DNA of 35,688 nt from JBKPIY01 sp046730475. GTDB taxonomy: Bacteria > Actinomycetota > Thermoleophilia > Solirubrobacterales > 70-9. Of the stretch, positions 14,483 to 24,979 are shown one piece after another. A program made the translations under genes and the position numbers. Below the pieces are notes generated by a model. The model had not been told where the DNA came from, did no database searches, and worked only from the letters and a program-made list of their open reading frames with translations. The stretch spans positions 1 through 35,688 of the forward strand of contig JBKPIY010000056.1 in NCBI GenBank assembly GCA_046730475.1, written 5' to 3'. Every line of letters starts with the position of its first letter. The first letter of the stretch is position 1.

Positions 14483-16588
14483 GTGGAGACGATCACGGCC
14501 GGGTCGGAGCGGACTGCTTCCGAGGCCGCCGGGCCGCAGCGGCGTCGCCCCGCCTCAGCCGAGGATCTCGCCTGGCTCGGCCCGATCGTCGGCGCGGTCG
14601 CGCTCGCCGCCCTCTTCGCTTGGCTCACCCCCGCGCTCGCGAAGCTCTACCCGGCGCCCAACCGCGACGTCTTCGCCCAGTGGCAGGTCCTGATCCAGCC
14701 GGAGCCCCTGGAGGAGGTCCGGGCGATGCTCACCCTGGCGGCGCCATTCGCTCTCGCCGTCGCCGTCTTGGCGTTCGGCTCCCGCCGGGCTCCGCGACGG
14801 TCGCTGGACCCCCTGGTCGTCGCCGCCCAGTTGGTCGCGATCGTCCTCCTCGTCTCGGCGGTGGTCGAGCAGCCCCGCCGGAGCGGCTTCCTCCCGCTCG
14901 ACTACTTCGATCCGCTGCTCCTCTCGGTGCCGAACCTGGTGGCCGGGGTATGCATCGGGATCGTCCTGACGGCGGGCGCCCTGCGGTGGTCCGGGCGCTT
15001 CCCTCGGCCGATCCGGTGGATCCGGGAGGGGCTCGACGGCCGGGAGGGGGTGGCGCTCGCAATCGCGGCGCTGGTGACGGTGCTCTGGCTGCTGCCGGCC
15101 GTCGTCACCGACGCGACCGTCGGTCAGAGCGGCGTTCTCGCCGCCGACCACATCCCCGTGCAGGCCGAGGACTACTTCTCCGTGGTCAACGGCCGCACCC
15201 CCCTCGTCGACTACATCGCCCAGTACGCCAACCTGCTGCCGCTCGCTCTTGCGCCGCTGCTGGCCGCGTTCGAATCCTCGATCACGTCGTTGTCGATCAC
15301 GATGTGCGCGCTGTCCGCGATCGGGCTGCTGGCGATCTTCGGCGTCTTCAGGGAGGTCACCCGGGGTCCGTGGGCGGCGCTCGCCCTGTACGTGCCGTTC
15401 GTGGCCCTCAGCCTTTTCCCCTGGGACGACCACGGCCCGTACCGGAACTTCGACGGCAACTACTACGGCGTTCTCCCGGGCCGCTTCCTGGGGCCTTTCC
15501 TGCTCGCCTGGCTCTGCGCCCTGTCGACCCGGCGGCGGATCCCGATCTGGGCGCTTTTCGGATTCGCCGGGCTGGTGGTGCTCAACAACGCCGAGTTCGG
15601 GGTCGGGGCGCTGCTCGCCCTGATCGTGGCGCTGGGGGCAAGCTGGGAGCGATCGCTGCCCCTCCGCCGGCGCTTGAGGGCCCTCGCCGTCGAGGGCGCC
15701 GCCGGCCTGCTGGGCGCCCTGGGGATCGCCTCCGCGATCATCCTGTTGCGGACGGGCCAGCTCCCCGATCCGACCCTGCTCACCTACTTCAACCGCCTCT
15801 TCCTCCGCGACTCGTTCGGGCTGGTCCCGATGCCCACGCTCGGGCTCCACTGGGCGCTTTACGCCACCTACACCGCGGCCCTGCTGATCGCCGCGGTCCG
15901 CTATGTCCGGGTCGACTCCGACCGGACGCTGACCGCGATGCTCGCGTTTTCGGGCGCCTTCGGGCTCGCCACCGGGATGTACTTCGTCGGCCGCTCCTCG
16001 CAGTTCCAGCTGATGCTGCTGTTTCCAGCCTGGGGCCTCTCGCTCGCCCTGATCGCCTGGACCGCGATCGGCGCGCTGCGGTCCGCCGTTCCCCACCGCG
16101 ACCGCCTGCGGCGTCTGCTCCTGCCGGCGGCAGCCGCCCTGATCGGGTTCGGGGTGATGATCTCGGCGGTCGACCGCTTCCCGCCCCCATGGCGCCAGCT
16201 CGATCGGCTCTCGGACGGAGGCCGAGCGGCCGATGACCTCCTTGGTGCCCAGCGCTACGTCGAGTCCAACACCCACCCTGGTGAGCACGTCCTGATCCTT
16301 GGGACCCCTCTCGACCACCGTGTGGCTGAGCGCGCCGGAGTGGTCAACGTCTCGCCAATCAACGGGATCACCGCCCTGGTCTCGACCGCGGAGGCCGATC
16401 GCGCCCTGGACCAGCTTGCGGACGAGGGAGGCCACCAGGTGTTCGAATCGGTGAGCAAGCCGCCTCAGTCGACCGGGGGACTCTTGTTCGCCGTTCCCGA
16501 GTTCGCGGCGATCCTGCGCGAGCGCGGCTACAGCCTGGTCGGCTGGGACCCGAGGAGCAGGCTGCGCCTCTGGCGTCGGCCCGCCTGA
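14483..16588 (+). CDS. Polytopic membrane protein, GT-C glycosyltransferase-like
   Basis: The 701-residue integral membrane protein has roughly a dozen hydrophobic segments from about residue 30 to 565 and a soluble C-terminal tail of about 130 residues (from about WRQLDRLSDGG). Loop sequences such as AEDYFSVVNGRTPLVDYIAQ and YRNFDGNYYGVLPGRFLGP, with acidic and aromatic residues between helices, resemble lipid-linked-sugar GT-C enzymes. No exact family signature could be fixed by eye. The tail (ILGTPLDHRVAE, RERGYSLVGWD) resembles the exoplasmic tail found in many such proteins. The start is GTG 14483. It is a candidate partner of the polyprenyl-phosphate glycosyltransferase at 7735. It converges on the carboxylase gene with about 60 bp between. 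Confidence 0.75.
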   Translation: METITAGSERTASEAAGPQRRRPASAEDLAWLGPIVGAVALAALFAWLTPALAKLYPAPNRDVFAQWQVLIQPEPLEEVRAMLTLAAPFALAVAVLAFGSRRAPRRSLDPLVVAAQLVAIVLLVSAVVEQPRRSGFLPLDYFDPLLLSVPNLVAGVCIGIVLTAGALRWSGRFPRPIRWIREGLDGREGVALAIAALVTVLWLLPAVVTDATVGQSGVLAADHIPVQAEDYFSVVNGRTPLVDYIAQYANLLPLALAPLLAAFESSITSLSITMCALSAIGLLAIFGVFREVTRGPWAALALYVPFVALSLFPWDDHGPYRNFDGNYYGVLPGRFLGPFLLAWLCALSTRRRIPIWALFGFAGLVVLNNAEFGVGALLALIVALGASWERSLPLRRRLRALAVEGAAGLLGALGIASAIILLRTGQLPDPTLLTYFNRLFLRDSFGLVPMPTLGLHWALYATYTAALLIAAVRYVRVDSDRTLTAMLAFSGAFGLATGMYFVGRSSQFQLMLLFPAWGLSLALIAWTAIGALRSAVPHRDRLRRLLLPAAAALIGFGVMISAVDRFPPPWRQLDRLSDGGRAADDLLGAQRYVESNTHPGEHVLILGTPLDHRVAERAGVVNVSPINGITALVSTAEADRALDQLADEGGHQVFESVSKPPQSTGGLLFAVPEFAAILRERGYSLVGWDPRSRLRLWRRPA

Positions 16589-16647
16589 GAGCCTCCGCGG
16601 CGACCCGGGCTCGGGCCCCCCGCGCTCCTCCCTCGAGCGGCGGCCGA

Positions 16648-18212
<1,565 letters not shown>

Positions 18213-18216
<4 letters not shown>

Positions 18217-18968
18217 GGCGCCATCCTAAAGCGACGCCTCCTGCGGCGGCCTACCCGGCGCTTCGCGACCAGCTCCCGCGCCAATTCGTAGAGCTCCATG
18301 TCGAGCCGGTTGTCCTCCGCGATTCGCGACCGGAACGAGGCGGGGACATCGCTCGGCTCGGTGGTGTTCGCGCTCACGGGGGGGCCGAGCTGCCACCCGA
18401 AGCGCTGCTCGAGCTGACCGGCGAACTCCTCCAGATCCTCCTGAACGCCGACCAGGTCGACCGTCTTCAGCCTTCGCTGGGCGGTCCTGAGCCGCTTTCG
18501 GTCGAACTCGACCTCGGTCATCATCCCGTAGGTCATCTCGGCGACGTCGAGCGAGAGCATCTTCACCATGTGGTTCTCGATGAAGGCCTTGAACCGCCCC
18601 CGGTCCTCGTAGATGGCCTCCAGAGAGAGCCGGCGATCGGCCGGCGTGGTCTCCCGGTGGTGGCGCAGATAGCTGAGCGTTCGCTCCACCGGGTCTCGCA
18701 GCACGGTCAGCACGGTGAAATCGGCGTCGAGAAGCTCCTTCGTGCAGAGCGGAAAATGGCCGGCGACGACCCTGATCTCGTCCCGGCGCTCCCTCCAGCG
18801 CTCGAGCAGGATGTGAGGGAACAGCTGCGGAGCAACAGCGATCGGGTCGCCGTCCGATGCCGCCGGATACACCGCCTCCCGGGGAAAATGGCGGTGTATC
18901 CGCATGAACAGGGAGACCCCGCCCGTCTTCTGGATGTGGACGAAGAAGAAGCGGTGCGGCTCGCTCAT
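18213..18968 (-). CDS. PAPS-dependent sulfotransferase (sulfotransferase family 2-like)
   Basis: Would transfer sulfate from PAPS to a hydroxyl, probably on a carbohydrate or lipid. The 251-residue protein begins FFFVHIQKTGGVSLF: the PKTGGTS-like 5'-phosphosulfate loop of carbohydrate sulfotransferases, with Lys14. The 3'-phosphate site is VLRDPVERTLSYL (Arg91, Ser99), matching the RDPxxRxxS pattern. The C-terminus is strongly basic (KRRVGRRRRRRFRMAP). ATG 18968 is 20 bp after the PhyH-type gene, and the stop overlaps pccB by 4 bp. PAPS needs an APS kinase, which is not in this window. The sulfate operon at the left edge makes APS and reduces it directly. The acceptor is unknown. Confidence 0.87.
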
Positions 18969-18988
18969 GGCGGCGCTCGGCGAGGCGC

Positions 18989-20044
18989 TCAGGCGGCTAG
19001 CGGCGCGTAGTCCTCGGGCGAGGCCGAGGAGCCGAAGAACCAGCTCTCGATCGCCAGACGCGTCTTCGGCATCGACGGGTCGGCGGCGGTGGAGTGCAGG
19101 AAGAGGTCGTCGAACAGCAGCACGTCCCCGGGCTCGAAGATCGGGCGCAGGATCTCCGTGTCGTCCGCGGCCGCCTCGACCTCGCCCGGCGAGATCGACC
19201 AGTCGAACAGGGCGCCCTCGGTGCCGGTGGGAATGATGTGGTCGAGGCGCTTCGGAAGCAGGTCCAGCCCTGGGGCCTCGTCGCCGCACCGCGACAGCGC
19301 GAGCCAGACGTTGAGCGCTCTCACCTCTCCCATGAAGGCGCCGTCCTGATGCCAGCCATGGCCGGCGAACCCGCGGGCGGCGTCGGGGTCGACTCTCCGC
19401 AGCGTGCACTTCTGGGCCGTGACAGCCGGTGGCTCGCCGAGATAGCCGCTGATCACCCTGCGAAGGCCGGCCTTCTCGAAGCACTCGAGCATCGAGAACA
19501 TGAGGTGGGGGGAGTCGGCGACCCAGATCCCTCCGTCGCCAACTACGTCCCGGTGAAGGACGAAGCGAGAATCGGGCTCGAACTCCTGGTAATAGCCCGG
19601 CTTGGCCGGAGCTCCAGCGCGCGCAGCATCGCGGGCCTCGAAAGCGCGCCGCAGCTCCTCGCCGAGGTCGAACGCGTCCCTTGGATCGACGACGCCCCGA
19701 ACCAGCAGACAGCCGTCGCGCAGGATCCCGGCCCGGACGAGCTCGGGGGTGAGCTTTTCCGGCTCGATCTCAGGGAGTCCACCGTCGCCCGAAGGCAGCA
19801 GGCCGAGGGCCGGCTTCGGGTAGGCGGGCTCTTCCGCTGACTCGTCCATAAGGCGCAAGGCAACGAGGTGGCGAAGCCCGATCAAACGCGACTCCAGTAC
19901 CGGGTCGCGGCGCTCGCGGTTTGAGCGGGTGAGCCGATCGATCTCCTCGATCAGCTCCCCGGTCGACATCCCGGCGATTGCCTCGACCGTGGGCTCCGCC
20001 AGTGCGGTCGCCGAGTCCTGTTTCCTCCGTGAGCGAAAAATCAC
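18989..20044 (-). CDS. PhyH (phytanoyl-CoA dioxygenase) family Fe(II)/2-oxoglutarate oxygenase
   Basis: Hydroxylation of an unknown substrate using O2, 2-oxoglutarate and Fe(II) is the expected chemistry. In the 351-residue product the metal triad is complete: His232 and Asp234 in GWHQDGAF and His317 in FLHSTA, with Arg329 (KTRLAIESWFF) for the 2-oxoglutarate carboxylate. The N-terminal 90 or so residues are an extra helical segment before the core. The GTG start at 20044 is preceded by GATAGT 6 nt upstream and a weak AGGGG further up; a downstream ATG (MSTGELIEE) is possible. It lies between the hexapeptide acyltransferase and the sulfotransferase on the same strand. Hydroxylation followed by sulfation of one substrate is a reasonable but untested reading. 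Confidence 0.88.
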   Translation of the reverse strand: MIFRSRRKQDSATALAEPTVEAIAGMSTGELIEEIDRLTRSNRERRDPVLESRLIGLRHLVALRLMDESAEEPAYPKPALGLLPSGDGGLPEIEPEKLTPELVRAGILRDGCLLVRGVVDPRDAFDLGEELRRAFEARDAARAGAPAKPGYYQEFEPDSRFVLHRDVVGDGGIWVADSPHLMFSMLECFEKAGLRRVISGYLGEPPAVTAQKCTLRRVDPDAARGFAGHGWHQDGAFMGEVRALNVWLALSRCGDEAPGLDLLPKRLDHIIPTGTEGALFDWSISPGEVEAAADDTEILRPIFEPGDVLLFDDLFLHSTAADPSMPKTRLAIESWFFGSSASPEDYAPLAA

Positions 20045-20110
20045 CGATCAACTATCCCCTGCTCGCCGCCTCCTCCCAGGCGCCAAAGCTAGCAGGAGAG
20101 GTGCGGAGGT

Positions 20111-20764
20111 TCATTTGGCCCTCGCGGAGGACTCGCCCGGGGCCTGGTCGCTCGGCGGGCCCGGCCCCGGGACGGGCCGGGCGGGCGCACCGATCACGGT
20201 GGTCGCCGGAGGCACGTCGTCGACCACTACGGCATTCGCGCCGATCGTCGCGCCCGCTCCGACCGTAACCCGCCCAAGCACCTTCGCCCCGGTGCCGATG
20301 CTGACCCCGCGCTCGATCGTCGGTCCGACCACGTCTCCCGCGCGCAGGCCCACCGTTACGAAGGGAGCGATCACCACCCCGCCCTGAACCTCCGTGAGGC
20401 CGTCGATCACGACCTGCCCATGGAAGAGGTAGACGCCGGGATGGACCACGACCGGATCACCGATCGCGATCCCCGCGGTGATGATCGCCAGCCGGTGGAC
20501 TATTCGAGGGAGGACGGGAACGCCGAGTGACTGCAGACGGGCCTTGATCCGGTAGAGCAACTGAGCCGGGAAGCCGTCGCTGACCCAGATCAGCCTCAGC
20601 ACCTGCGCGAGCGCGTCGAGCCCCGACCGGAGTTCATGACGCTCCGCGCGGTGCGCGAGGGCCAGTTGCGCGTCGGCGATCACGGCCTCGCGCAGCTTGG
20701 GATGGCGCGAGCGAATCTCGCGCATCAATGCGCGGGCCTCCGGGGACCTTCGCAACCCGGGCAT
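20111..20764 (-). CDS. Left-handed beta-helix (hexapeptide) acyltransferase, serine O-acetyltransferase-like
   Basis: The 217-residue protein has a helical N-terminal part and a hexapeptide-repeat beta-helix, with IAIGDPVVVHPG, GVVIAPFVTVG, GVSIGTGAKVLG and VTVGAGATIGANAVVVDDV stacked in order. It ends IGAPARPV, a common terminus of CysE and sugar O-acetyltransferases. YLFHG may hold the catalytic His. It could be a serine acetyltransferase (linking to the sulfate operon 17 kb away), but the divergent short repeats and the neighbourhood of glycan genes make a sugar O-acetyltransferase equally likely. TACGCT lies 10 nt before the ATG at 20764. It is divergent from a methyltransferase, and 66 bp separate it from the dioxygenase gene. 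Confidence 0.8.
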   Translation of the reverse strand: MPGLRRSPEARALMREIRSRHPKLREAVIADAQLALAHRAERHELRSGLDALAQVLRLIWVSDGFPAQLLYRIKARLQSLGVPVLPRIVHRLAIITAGIAIGDPVVVHPGVYLFHGQVVIDGLTEVQGGVVIAPFVTVGLRAGDVVGPTIERGVSIGTGAKVLGRVTVGAGATIGANAVVVDDVPPATTVIGAPARPVPGPGPPSDQAPGESSARAK

Positions 20765-20774
20765 CTCGACGGGG

Positions 20775-20807
20775 AGCGTATCCGGGCCCCGAAGTTCCGC
20801 CTAGACT
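20775..20807. promoter_or_regulatory. Divergent promoter pair: TACGCT (minus) and TAGACT (plus)
   Basis: The minus-strand TACGCT (20780-20775) is 10 nt from the hexapeptide gene ATG. The plus-strand TAGACT (20802-20807) is 5 nt from an in-frame GTG (20813) and 35 nt from the ATG at 20843. The two boxes are only 21 bp apart, so the promoters would overlap and probably compete. Confidence 0.35.
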
Positions 20808-20842
20808 CCGGCGTGGGGGGACGCGTTTTCCCCCGGCTGGCA

Positions 20843-21823
20843 ATGCGTGTCACCTCCTTCTACTACACGACCGACCCCGACCAGGCCGGCTACTCGCTTG
20901 CGAACTTCGCGGAGCTGTGGCGCCCGTGCTTCGACGCGATCGGGGCGAAGTCGGTGGTCGAGGTCGGCGCGGAGAGGGGCAGGCTGACTGCCGCGCTCCT
21001 CGACTGGGCGGCGGGAAGCGGGGCGAGGGTGACGGCGATCGAGCCCGCCCCGCTCGACGAGCTCTTGGAGATGTCCGAGGCTCACCCCGAACTGCAGCTG
21101 GTCCGCGAGACCAGCCTCGAGGCGTTCACCCACATTCCGGTCCCGGACGTCGTGATGCTCGACGGCGATCACAACTACTACACGCTGAGCGGGGAGCTTC
21201 GGCTGATCGCCGAGCGGGCCCCGGAGGGCGAGATGCCGCTGTTGATCTTCCACGACGTCTGCTGGCCGCTGGCGCGCCGGGACCAGTACTTCGTCCCCGA
21301 TCGGATCCCGGAGGAGGAGCGGCATCCAATGGGCGAGGACGTCAGACTGGTGCCCGGGAACCCCGGCGTTGCGGAGCATGGCCTTCCCTTCGAGTGGGCG
21401 GCCTTGGAGGCGGGCGGGCCTCGCAACGGCGTGATGACGGCGATCGAGGACTTCACGGCCGAGCGCGAGAGCCTCCGGCTCGCCGTCGTGCCGATCTTCT
21501 TCGGCTGCGGGATCCTCTGGCGGGAGGACGCTTCGTGGTCGGGCGCCGTCGCCGAGATCCTTGATCCCTGGGACAGAAACCCCCTGCTCGAGCGGCTCGA
21601 GGAGACGCGGGTGGCGCAGCTCGTCCTTCGCCACTCCCGGGAGCAGGAGCTGGACGAGCAGCTCCGTCGCTACAGCAAGCTCGAGGAGCTGCTCAAGCGA
21701 ATGCTCGGGTCGGGGTCGTTCACCGCGGGCGAATGGCTGTCGCGGCTGCACTCGCGCGGGCGCCCGGCGTTCTCACGCGAGCAGGTGAGGCGGGCCCTCG
21801 AGGAGAACGACGGTCAGCGCTGA
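20843..21823 (+). CDS. SAM-dependent methyltransferase of the Methyltransf_24 type
   Basis: A 326-residue protein with a class I SAM-binding fold. SVVEVGAERGRLTAALL spans about 37-53, VTAIEPAP is strand 2, and VVMLDGDHNYYTL at 102-114 is the LDGxHxY motif of the Methyltransf_24 and cephalosporin hydroxylase-like groups. IFHDVCWP follows (metal-type His-Asp). The C-terminal 100 residues are helical and charged (LEETRVAQLV ... REQELDEQLRRYSKLEELL), typical of locus-specific glycan methyltransferases. ATG 20843 lacks a Shine-Dalgarno sequence; GTG 20813 in the same frame sits 5 nt after TAGACT and would add 10 residues by a leaderless start. The 3' end overlaps the convergent glycosyltransferase gene by 10 bp. 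Confidence 0.82.
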   Translation: MRVTSFYYTTDPDQAGYSLANFAELWRPCFDAIGAKSVVEVGAERGRLTAALLDWAAGSGARVTAIEPAPLDELLEMSEAHPELQLVRETSLEAFTHIPVPDVVMLDGDHNYYTLSGELRLIAERAPEGEMPLLIFHDVCWPLARRDQYFVPDRIPEEERHPMGEDVRLVPGNPGVAEHGLPFEWAALEAGGPRNGVMTAIEDFTAERESLRLAVVPIFFGCGILWREDASWSGAVAEILDPWDRNPLLERLEETRVAQLVLRHSREQELDEQLRRYSKLEELLKRMLGSGSFTAGEWLSRLHSRGRPAFSREQVRRALEENDGQR

Positions 21824-22776
21824 CCGGCGCTGGCGGCGATCGAGCCGCGTTCCGGCTGACCCTTACGCCCGCGCTTGAACAAGCCCTTCAGCCAGCGCAG
21901 CGGCTTGGTCAACCGCCAGCTCGCGCTGCGCTCGACGCCGTCGAGCTGTCGCTCGAGGTGGAGCACCGCCGCCTCGCGCGCTAGCTCTGCCGCGTTGGCC
22001 TGCATCATCGCCGCGTCGCACCGCGCCTCGGCCCAGCGGGCGCGCTCCTTCCAATCGCCAGGGGTGGTGGCGGCTCCCGTGAGCCTCCCGTCCCACTTCT
22101 CCGCCACCCGCATGTGCGCCGCGATCCACCCCTCGAGGTCGCCGATCAGCTCCAGCGAATGGTGGTGAATCGTTGGCAGGTGCTCGGTCACCACCTTCTT
22201 GCCTTTGGCGCGAACCTGCTGGCAGATGTCGAAGTCGTAGCCGTGCAGCTGCCCGAGGCGCTCGTCGAAGCGGACGTTGCGCACAACCCAGGGCGACAGT
22301 CCCATCATGAATCCGTCAATCACGTCGACCTCCCCCGTGCGAGCCTGCGGTGGCGCCTCCTCGAGGTTCCAGGTCGAGCCGACGATCTCGCCGCCCCCGT
22401 ACTCCTCGTACTGGTGGGTGAACGACGCAAAGGTGACCGAGCCGTCCCACCAGGCGATGTTCCGCACTCCGATCGCGCCGGCGCAGCCGACGATTCCGAC
22501 ATCGGGGTCGCGCAGCACCTCCCGCACCTTCTCGCAAAAGTCGGGGTCGACGATCTCGGCGTCCTGGTGGACCAGGACGAGCGCCTCCAGGTTCTCGAGC
22601 TTGCCGGCCTCCTCCATCAGCAGGTTGTAGTTGCGAAAGATCGACCCCGTCCCGTTCAGTCCCGCGGCGCTGAAAGCGAGAATCTCTGAATCGGGCTCGG
22701 CGGCAAGGCGCAGGCCTGGTTCGGCGTAGCGCTGGTAGGCCTCGACGTCGGTTATCGGGCAGCCGAAGGCGATCAT
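21814..22776 (-). CDS. Glycosyltransferase, GT2-like (single domain)
   Basis: The 320-residue protein has a GT-A core that starts directly at MIAFGCPITDVEAY, with LVLVHQDAEIVDPDF at 67-80 as the DxD-like donor site (His-Gln-Asp). GEVDVIDGFMMGLSPWVV follows as the acceptor-side strand, then HGYDFDICQQVRAKGKKV. A helical C-terminal stalk ends SASWRLTKPLRWLKGLFKR, a tail seen again in the methyltransferase at 26689. The substrate is unknown. It is separated from the four-gene unit upstream by a hairpin, so it may be transcribed apart. No clear Shine-Dalgarno sequence or -10 box was found. Confidence 0.85.
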   Translation of the reverse strand: MIAFGCPITDVEAYQRYAEPGLRLAAEPDSEILAFSAAGLNGTGSIFRNYNLLMEEAGKLENLEALVLVHQDAEIVDPDFCEKVREVLRDPDVGIVGCAGAIGVRNIAWWDGSVTFASFTHQYEEYGGGEIVGSTWNLEEAPPQARTGEVDVIDGFMMGLSPWVVRNVRFDERLGQLHGYDFDICQQVRAKGKKVVTEHLPTIHHHSLELIGDLEGWIAAHMRVAEKWDGRLTGAATTPGDWKERARWAEARCDAAMMQANAAELAREAAVLHLERQLDGVERSASWRLTKPLRWLKGLFKRGRKGQPERGSIAASAGQR

Positions 22777-22846
22777 CGGATGGTCGGGTCGGTCGGCATC
22801 GCCATGGGGATGATTGCTCGGGCGAGCGGGCGTGGAAGATAGCGCG

Positions 22847-22863
22847 GCGTCCGTCGCGGACGC
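22847..22863 (-). terminator. Hairpin downstream of the methyltransferase/glycosyltransferase unit
   Basis: A perfect 7-bp stem, GCGTCCG/CGGACGC with a TCG loop, lies 30 bp after the stop codon at 22893. It is in the 116-bp gap before the next minus-strand gene. No T-run is present. Confidence 0.45.
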
Positions 22864-22892
22864 ACTGCCTGGACCACCGCCTTCGCCGCTTG

Positions 22893-23789
22893 TCAGCGGG
22901 TCGCCCGCCCCGTCATCGAACCCCGGGCGTCCCCGCTGAACACGTTGATGGAGGCGATCCTCCGCATCGGATACTGGTCGTAGGGCAGGGCGCCGCGCCA
23001 GCGCTCGTGCGCCTCGGCCGACACGAAATAGGTCTCCGGGTCGGACTCCAGCCGCCGGATGACCTCGTGCAAGCTCGTCGTCGACCCCCCGGACCGGCGC
23101 ACGATCTCCTCGAGGCGCTCCAGGTGCTCGTCGGCGCCCCAGCCCGCGACCACGTGGTCGATCGCGTGCACGGAGCAGCCTCCGGGGGAGAGCAGGTCCG
23201 CCGCCGCCACCATCGCCTCACCGACGGCACCGGTGGGGATGTGCTCGAGGACCGAGATCGAATACACGGCGGCGAACCCGGGATCGAGCTCCTGGCCGGG
23301 GGGGAAGCGGTCGCGGATGAAGGTGATCTCGGGGTAGGAGCTGCGGAAGGCCTCGTACTCCCGCGGGCCCTGGCCGCTGCCGTCGTAGGGATCGACCGCC
23401 GTCACCCGGTAGCCGAGCCGCGAGAGGAGATCGGCGACAAGGGGCTCGCCGGCGCCGATCTCGAGCAGCCGCCCTCCTGGCTCGGCGTTTCCGAGGACCG
23501 CCTTCACCATCCAGCAGCGCTGGAGGTTCTTCATGTCGAAGCTCGCCCGGGCGAGTCCGTCGAAGTGATCGACGCTGTCGGCCCAGTCGCGAACGGTGCC
23601 GTACGAGACCGGGTCCACCTCGAACTTCCCGCGGTAGCGATCGTCGAGCTCCCAGAGCCGGTGGGGCGAGACCGTTCTCGTGGGCGCCCTGCCCAGGGCC
23701 CGGGCCCGCGCGCTCGCCCCCGGGTCGCCTGCCTGCTCCGCGGAGGCGACCCGCTTGAGCCGGCGCCCGAGTCTCCGCAGCGAGCTCAC
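22893..23789 (-). CDS. SAM-dependent methyltransferase
   Basis: The 298-residue product has a basic N-terminus and a class I domain. RLLEIGAGEPLVADLLSRLG (about 107-126) is motif I with an unusual GAGEP loop, VTAVDPYDG is strand 2, and VYSISVLEHIPTGAVGEA with LLSPGGCSVHAIDHV gives the motif IV-VI strands. The substrate is unknown, likely a sugar given its partners. GTG 23789 overlaps the GT4 stop by 4 bp (GTGA). It is the last gene of a four-gene minus-strand unit (27684 to 22893). Confidence 0.83.
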   Translation of the reverse strand: MSSLRRLGRRLKRVASAEQAGDPGASARARALGRAPTRTVSPHRLWELDDRYRGKFEVDPVSYGTVRDWADSVDHFDGLARASFDMKNLQRCWMVKAVLGNAEPGGRLLEIGAGEPLVADLLSRLGYRVTAVDPYDGSGQGPREYEAFRSSYPEITFIRDRFPPGQELDPGFAAVYSISVLEHIPTGAVGEAMVAAADLLSPGGCSVHAIDHVVAGWGADEHLERLEEIVRRSGGSTTSLHEVIRRLESDPETYFVSAEAHERWRGALPYDQYPMRRIASINVFSGDARGSMTGRATR

Positions 23790-24979
23790 GCCGCCACCGT
23801 CGCCCCCCGGCCGTGGCGCGACGCGATCAGCCCCTGGTAGAAGCGCGCCAGCGCCGCCGCGTTCTCGCGCCAGCTCAGGTTGGCGATGGCGAACTCCCGC
23901 GCCTTCGCGCCCAGCCTCCGGGCCAGGACGCGGTCGTCGAGCAGCTGCTCGACCCGGGCGACGATCTCGAGGGCGGTCCCGTCCCGCAGCAGCAGCGCGC
24001 TCTCGCCGTCCGTGAGATCGTGGCCGAGATTGCAGTCCGGGAGGATCACCGGGCGGCCCATGGCGAGGAACTCCGGCAGCTTCGAGGGCAGGCGGTAACG
24101 ATTGAAGGCGTCCGGCGCCCCCGGTTGGACGTAGGCGTCGGCGAGCGCCAGATACCCGGGAATCTCCCGCCAGGGGACGGCGCCGATCTCGACCACGCCG
24201 CTCCGCAGCGCCTGGAAGGCGCGGGGGTCGACCCCGCCGATGTCGGTATTGCCGAGCCGAACCAGCCTCACCGATCGACCCCTGCGCTGCAGGAGCTTCA
24301 CGGCCAGATAGAGGCTGAGCATCTCGTGATGGTTCGCGTAGTGGACGTTGCCGTGATAGACCAGCACGAAGTCATCGGCGCGGAGCCCGAGCAGATCGCG
24401 CGAGATCACCGGCGCCGCCTCCGGCCTGAACTGCTCATGGTCGACGCCCGGCCGGGCCAGGTGGTGCGGCCGGCGCTCCCGATTGAACTCGTCGAGCGCC
24501 TCGGTGATCATGGTGACGCCGGCTGCTCCCGCCAGCAGCTCTCGGTAGTGGGTGGGGTGGATGAGATCCTCCGTGGAGAGGTCGTCCTGCTGGTCGAGGG
24601 GCAGGCGCCGGAGCACCTCGTAGGGGATCCCGAGGGCCGAGGACAGCAGGTACTCCTCGTTGTCCTCGAGGTGGACGACGTATGGCGCCCGGAGGCTGCG
24701 GGCGGCGCGCAGGGTGGCCAGGCGAACCCGCTCCCGCGGGGTCCAGGCGCAGACGATCGTCTCTCTCGGGTCCCGCCTCCAGGCCCTCAGCCGGCGGCCC
24801 AGGCCGTGGTAGTTGATCACCTCGAAGCTCGGCTCGCCGATCGCGGAGATCCTGTCCGTCCGGCCCCAGCCGCAGAGCGTCACCTCGATGCCCTCGGCGG
24901 TCATCTCCTCGCCGAAGTGGAACGTCTGGATGACGCTGTTCACGTTCAGCGCCCCGAAATGAATGAAGAGCACCCTCAT
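23786..24979 (-). CDS. Glycosyltransferase family 4-type (GT-B fold)
   Basis: A 397-residue retaining-type glycosyltransferase. The N-terminal half has VLFIHFGALN and the acceptor-side Rossmann fold. The C-terminal half has VLVYHGNVHYANH (start of the donor domain), LVRLGNTDIGGV, VPWREIPGYLALADAYVQPG and LPSKLPEFLAMGRPVILPD, the last holding the family's Glu in the donor-binding helix. ATG 24979 overlaps the upstream gene's stop in ATGA (4 bp), and its own stop is overlapped by the next GTG, so it is tightly coupled on both sides. Donor and acceptor are unknown. The longer open frame upstream is shadow. Confidence 0.9.
   Translation of the reverse strand: MRVLFIHFGALNVNSVIQTFHFGEEMTAEGIEVTLCGWGRTDRISAIGEPSFEVINYHGLGRRLRAWRRDPRETIVCAWTPRERVRLATLRAARSLRAPYVVHLEDNEEYLLSSALGIPYEVLRRLPLDQQDDLSTEDLIHPTHYRELLAGAAGVTMITEALDEFNRERRPHHLARPGVDHEQFRPEAAPVISRDLLGLRADDFVLVYHGNVHYANHHEMLSLYLAVKLLQRRGRSVRLVRLGNTDIGGVDPRAFQALRSGVVEIGAVPWREIPGYLALADAYVQPGAPDAFNRYRLPSKLPEFLAMGRPVILPDCNLGHDLTDGESALLLRDGTALEIVARVEQLLDDRVLARRLGAKAREFAIANLSWRENAAALARFYQGLIASRHGRGATVAA

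Noticed and set aside
13660..16236. An 858-codon plus-strand frame spanning the PASTA and GT-C-like genes
   Set aside because: Arg/Pro-rich out-of-frame shadow that crosses a hairpin and two real genes in another frame.
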